Assembly (NCBI GenBank): GCA_002404155.1
Contig: DHJC01000031.1
Location: 21,391 to 29,760, forward strand
Direction: 5' to 3'
Origin: Chloroflexi bacterium UBA4730
GTDB taxonomy: Bacteria; Chloroflexota; Limnocylindria; P2-11E
Length of the DNA: 8,370 bases
Shown here: one piece after another, positions 6,473-8,370 of the stretch
How positions within the stretch are numbered: position 1 is the stretch's first letter
Layout of the letters: each line of letters opens with the position of its first letter
The notes under the pieces: model-generated
Told to the model about the DNA's origin: nothing
The model's input: the letters and a program-made list of their open reading frames with translations, nothing else
Databases searched by the model: none
Position numbers and translations under genes: made by a program

Positions 6473-8071
6473 GTGATGCGACTGCTGTCCGTCACCACCG
6501 TGATCGCGTTGGTGCTCGCGATGCTCCTGTCGACCGTTACATCCGTGCAGCCGGCCGCCGCGAACACGGCCACCTGCACGTCGACGGTCGGGGCGGGCAT
6601 CCCGCCGCCGACCGGCCTACCCGCCGGGATCCCCGGCTTCCACGCCACCTGGTACGGACAAAGTGGCTACATGAGCCTCTGCCCCGGCGACACCCAGCTC
6701 GCGACGGTCGCCTACTACAACACCGGCTCGAACGGCTGGGTCGCGAGCCGCATGGGCGAGGCCGCCTTGCTCGGGACGAATGGCCCCGAGCCGGGCATCG
6801 ACCAGCCGAGCATCCTCGGCGGCGACGGCACGAACGGCAGCCCCACCACGCAGTGGCCGCGTTACAACCGCGTCGCGGTCCAGCCCGCCGACTACGTCGG
6901 GCCCGGCCAGGTCGCCTGGTTCCAGTTCACGGTGCAGGCGCCGATGACGCCCGGCGTGTACGTGGTCGGGCTCCGTCCGGTCATCGAGGGCGCGCAGTGG
7001 ATGGAGGACATCGGCGTCTTCTGGGTCGTTTGGGTGCGGAAGCCGGACGGCACGATGCCGCCGCCCTCATACCGTCCCGCGTGCACGACGTGCTGGCCGC
7101 TCAACGGACTGCAGAACGCGACCGGTCAGCCGAACCCGGCCCGCCGCGCGCTCAACGTGCGCATCGATGACGCGCCCGCGGCCCGGCCGCACACCGGCAC
7201 CGCGCAAGCGGACATCGTGTTCGAGACGCTCGTCGAGGCAGGGATCACGCGCTACGAAGCGATCTTCCACTCCCAGGATCCGGCGAAGATCGGATCGGTC
7301 CGCTCCGCACGGCTCTCCGATCGCGAGATCACGCCGATGGTCCGTGGCGCGCTCGCGTTCTCGGGTGCCACGACCGATGAGACGAAGTTCATCCAAGCGG
7401 ACGCGGCCGCCGGCAACTACATCGACCTGAACGCGAACTGGCCGTATGCCAGTCCCGCGTACTTCCGCGTTACCCAGGACGACGCCGGGAACCCGCGCGT
7501 GAGTCCGTACAACGAGTACACGACCTCCAACCTCCTGCGCGACGCGACGAACCGGGCGGGCGGCGGCGGACCGGTGACGATCCCGAGCTGGGGCTTCCTG
7601 GATTCGGTGAATCACATCGACTGGGCCGGCGGCTTCTACGGGAGCGTGTTCGCGAACAACATCACGATCCCCTACCAGCATCAGAACGAGGTGCACTACA
7701 CGTACGACGCGGCGACCCGGACGTACGCGCGCTACCAGTTCGACCCGAACTTCGGCCGGTTCGTCCGCGAGGTCGACGCCCTCACGAACACGCCGATCGC
7801 GGCGCGCAACATCATCGCCCTGTACACCGATGTCGTGACGACCGCGATCGTCGAGGACAACCTCGGCTCCCTCGGGGTGAACGTCCGCACGACCGGGACG
7901 GGGTACATGACGATCTTCCGCGACGGCCGCCGCCAGGACGGCACGTGGTCCCGCGGCACGGTGTTCGACCCGTGGACGTTCGTGAGCAACTCCGGTGAGG
8001 AGATCCTGCTCTCGCCCGGCCAGACCTGGGTCCACATGATCCCGACCACCTGGAGCGTGCCGAGCAACTAG
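6473..8071 (+). CDS. Secreted DUF3048 protein with N-terminal Ig-like (NBR1-type) domain
   Basis: The 532-residue product has a cleavable signal peptide (hydrophobic residues 4-24, likely cut after P-A-A-A30). Residues about 58-190 look like the Ig-like domain named after NBR1: A-T-W-Y-G-Q-S-G-Y, Y-Y-N-T-G-S-N-G-W, A-L-L-G-T-N-G-P-E-P-G, I-L-G-G-D-G-T, V-G-P-G-Q-V-A-W-F-Q-F and G-V-Y-V-V-G-L-R-P-V. Similar domains occur in surface proteins of Chloroflexota. Residues about 207-532 are DUF3048, with A-D-I-V-F-E-T-L-V-E-A-G-I-T-R (247-260), A-I-F-H-S, G-S-V-R-S-A-R, A-R-N-I-I, I-F-R-D-G, G-T-W and L-S-P-G-Q-T-W-V-H. It is paralogous to the preceding gene along the whole DUF3048 part but lacks the lipobox and Thr-Pro stalk. 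A C204-T-T-C207 pair sits at the junction of the two domains. Role unknown; likely extracellular or cell-wall associated. Confidence 0.88.
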   Translation: MMRLLSVTTVIALVLAMLLSTVTSVQPAAANTATCTSTVGAGIPPPTGLPAGIPGFHATWYGQSGYMSLCPGDTQLATVAYYNTGSNGWVASRMGEAALLGTNGPEPGIDQPSILGGDGTNGSPTTQWPRYNRVAVQPADYVGPGQVAWFQFTVQAPMTPGVYVVGLRPVIEGAQWMEDIGVFWVVWVRKPDGTMPPPSYRPACTTCWPLNGLQNATGQPNPARRALNVRIDDAPAARPHTGTAQADIVFETLVEAGITRYEAIFHSQDPAKIGSVRSARLSDREITPMVRGALAFSGATTDETKFIQADAAAGNYIDLNANWPYASPAYFRVTQDDAGNPRVSPYNEYTTSNLLRDATNRAGGGGPVTIPSWGFLDSVNHIDWAGGFYGSVFANNITIPYQHQNEVHYTYDAATRTYARYQFDPNFGRFVREVDALTNTPIAARNIIALYTDVVTTAIVEDNLGSLGVNVRTTGTGYMTIFRDGRRQDGTWSRGTVFDPWTFVSNSGEEILLSPGQTWVHMIPTTWSVPSN

Positions 8072-8077
8072 CGCGAC

Positions 8078-8083
8078 TAGCAT
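8078..8083 (+). promoter_or_regulatory. Candidate -10 element for the cyclase gene
   Basis: TAGCAT lies in the 19-base gap after the second DUF3048 gene and 7 bases before GTG 8091. No Shine-Dalgarno sequence is present in CGCGGGC, so a leaderless start is likely. Confidence 0.45.
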
Positions 8084-8090
8084 CGCGGGC

Positions 8091-8370
8091 GTGCGTGACA
8101 CCGGTCCGGCAGCGGTCCCGCAGCGGGTGGCGGCCAGCGAGCGCCGCCCGCTGACCATCCTCTTCGCGGACATCGCCGGCTCGACGGCGATCGCCGAAAA
8201 GCTCGATCCCGAGGACTGGACCGTGCTCGTCGGTACGGCGTTCGCGCGCCTGAACGCGGTCGCCGCGCGGTACGACGGCACGGTCGCGCGGCTCATGGGC
8301 GACGGCGTGCTCGTGTTCTTCGGCGCCCCGGTGGCGCATGAGGACGATCCGGAGCGCGCGGTGCGCTGCG
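8091..8370 (+). CDS. Class III adenylate/guanylate cyclase domain protein (5' part only)
   Basis: The 93 visible codons encode the beginning of a nucleotidyl cyclase domain that would make cAMP or cGMP from ATP or GTP. After a short N-terminal tail, R19-P-L-T-I-L-F-A-D27-I-A-G-S-T carries the first metal-binding Asp, and Y61-D-G-T-V-A-R-L-M-G-D71-G-V-L-V-F-F-G the second. Next comes A-P-V-A-H-E-D-D-P-E-R-A-V-R. The substrate-specifying and transition-state residues lie beyond the window. This sequence style (R-R-P-L-T-I-L-F-A-D start, A-P-x-A-H-E-D-D-P) is common in large bacterial proteins in which the cyclase is followed by an ATPase and TPR repeats, but that part cannot be seen. GTG at 8091 is the only in-frame start that fits; a GTG at 8095 is out of frame. 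Confidence 0.9.
   Translation, partial: MRDTGPAAVPQRVAASERRPLTILFADIAGSTAIAEKLDPEDWTVLVGTAFARLNAVAARYDGTVARLMGDGVLVFFGAPVAHEDDPERAVRC

Noticed and set aside
7067..8296. 409-codon minus-strand frame opposite the second DUF3048 gene and the cyclase
   Set aside because: Composition is Arg/Val/Ala-rich and domain-free; the plus strand carries recognisable domains across the same bases.

Overview
The window is GC-rich bacterial chromosome with GTG and TTG starts, dense packing and almost no non-coding space. Two proteins (a DUF3048 protein with an NBR1-type Ig-like domain, and a lipoprotein ending in a 'G-L-W-I-S-G-I ... A-G-C' type tail) resemble families I associate with uncultured Chloroflexota. 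That phylum, possibly the Limnocylindria side of it, is my best guess, but it is inference from gene content only; an actinobacterium cannot be excluded.

Layout. (1) Positions 1-3254, minus strand: a complete-looking ABC importer operon read right to left. It has a Tat-type lipoprotein solute-binding protein, a fused double permease of 547 residues and an ATPase cut by the window edge. The arrangement matches Fe(III)/2-aminoethylphosphonate/spermidine-type importers, with iron a reasonable but unproven substrate. (2) Positions 3320-3979, plus strand: a divergent CvpA-family membrane protein. (3) Positions 4015-4730, plus strand: a ribbon-helix-helix antitoxin and a PIN-domain toxin (VapBC/FitAB type) overlapping by 4 bases, behind a promoter carrying a repeated GCATGC operator-like element. 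(4) Positions 4708-5230, minus strand: a small secreted lipoprotein gene, tail-to-tail with and overlapping the toxin gene, whose reading frame breaks near position 4990. (5) Positions 5296-8071, plus strand: two paralogous DUF3048 (YerB-like) secreted proteins in tandem. The first is a putative lipoprotein with a Thr-Pro linker; the second has an extra N-terminal Ig-like domain. (6) Position 8091 to the end: the start of a class III adenylate/guanylate cyclase protein.

Four plus-strand genes that begin transcription units have a TAnnnT hexamer ending 6-11 bases before the start codon. This suggests leaderless or nearly leaderless transcripts. The second DUF3048 gene, downstream in its pair, and the solute-binding protein gene instead have strong Shine-Dalgarno sequences. 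No RNA genes, insertion sequences, CRISPR arrays or convincing terminators were seen. The most unusual items are the tandem DUF3048 pair with different front ends, the frameshifted lipoprotein gene and the leaderless-like promoter pattern. I see no strong evidence for a wholly new multi-gene system.
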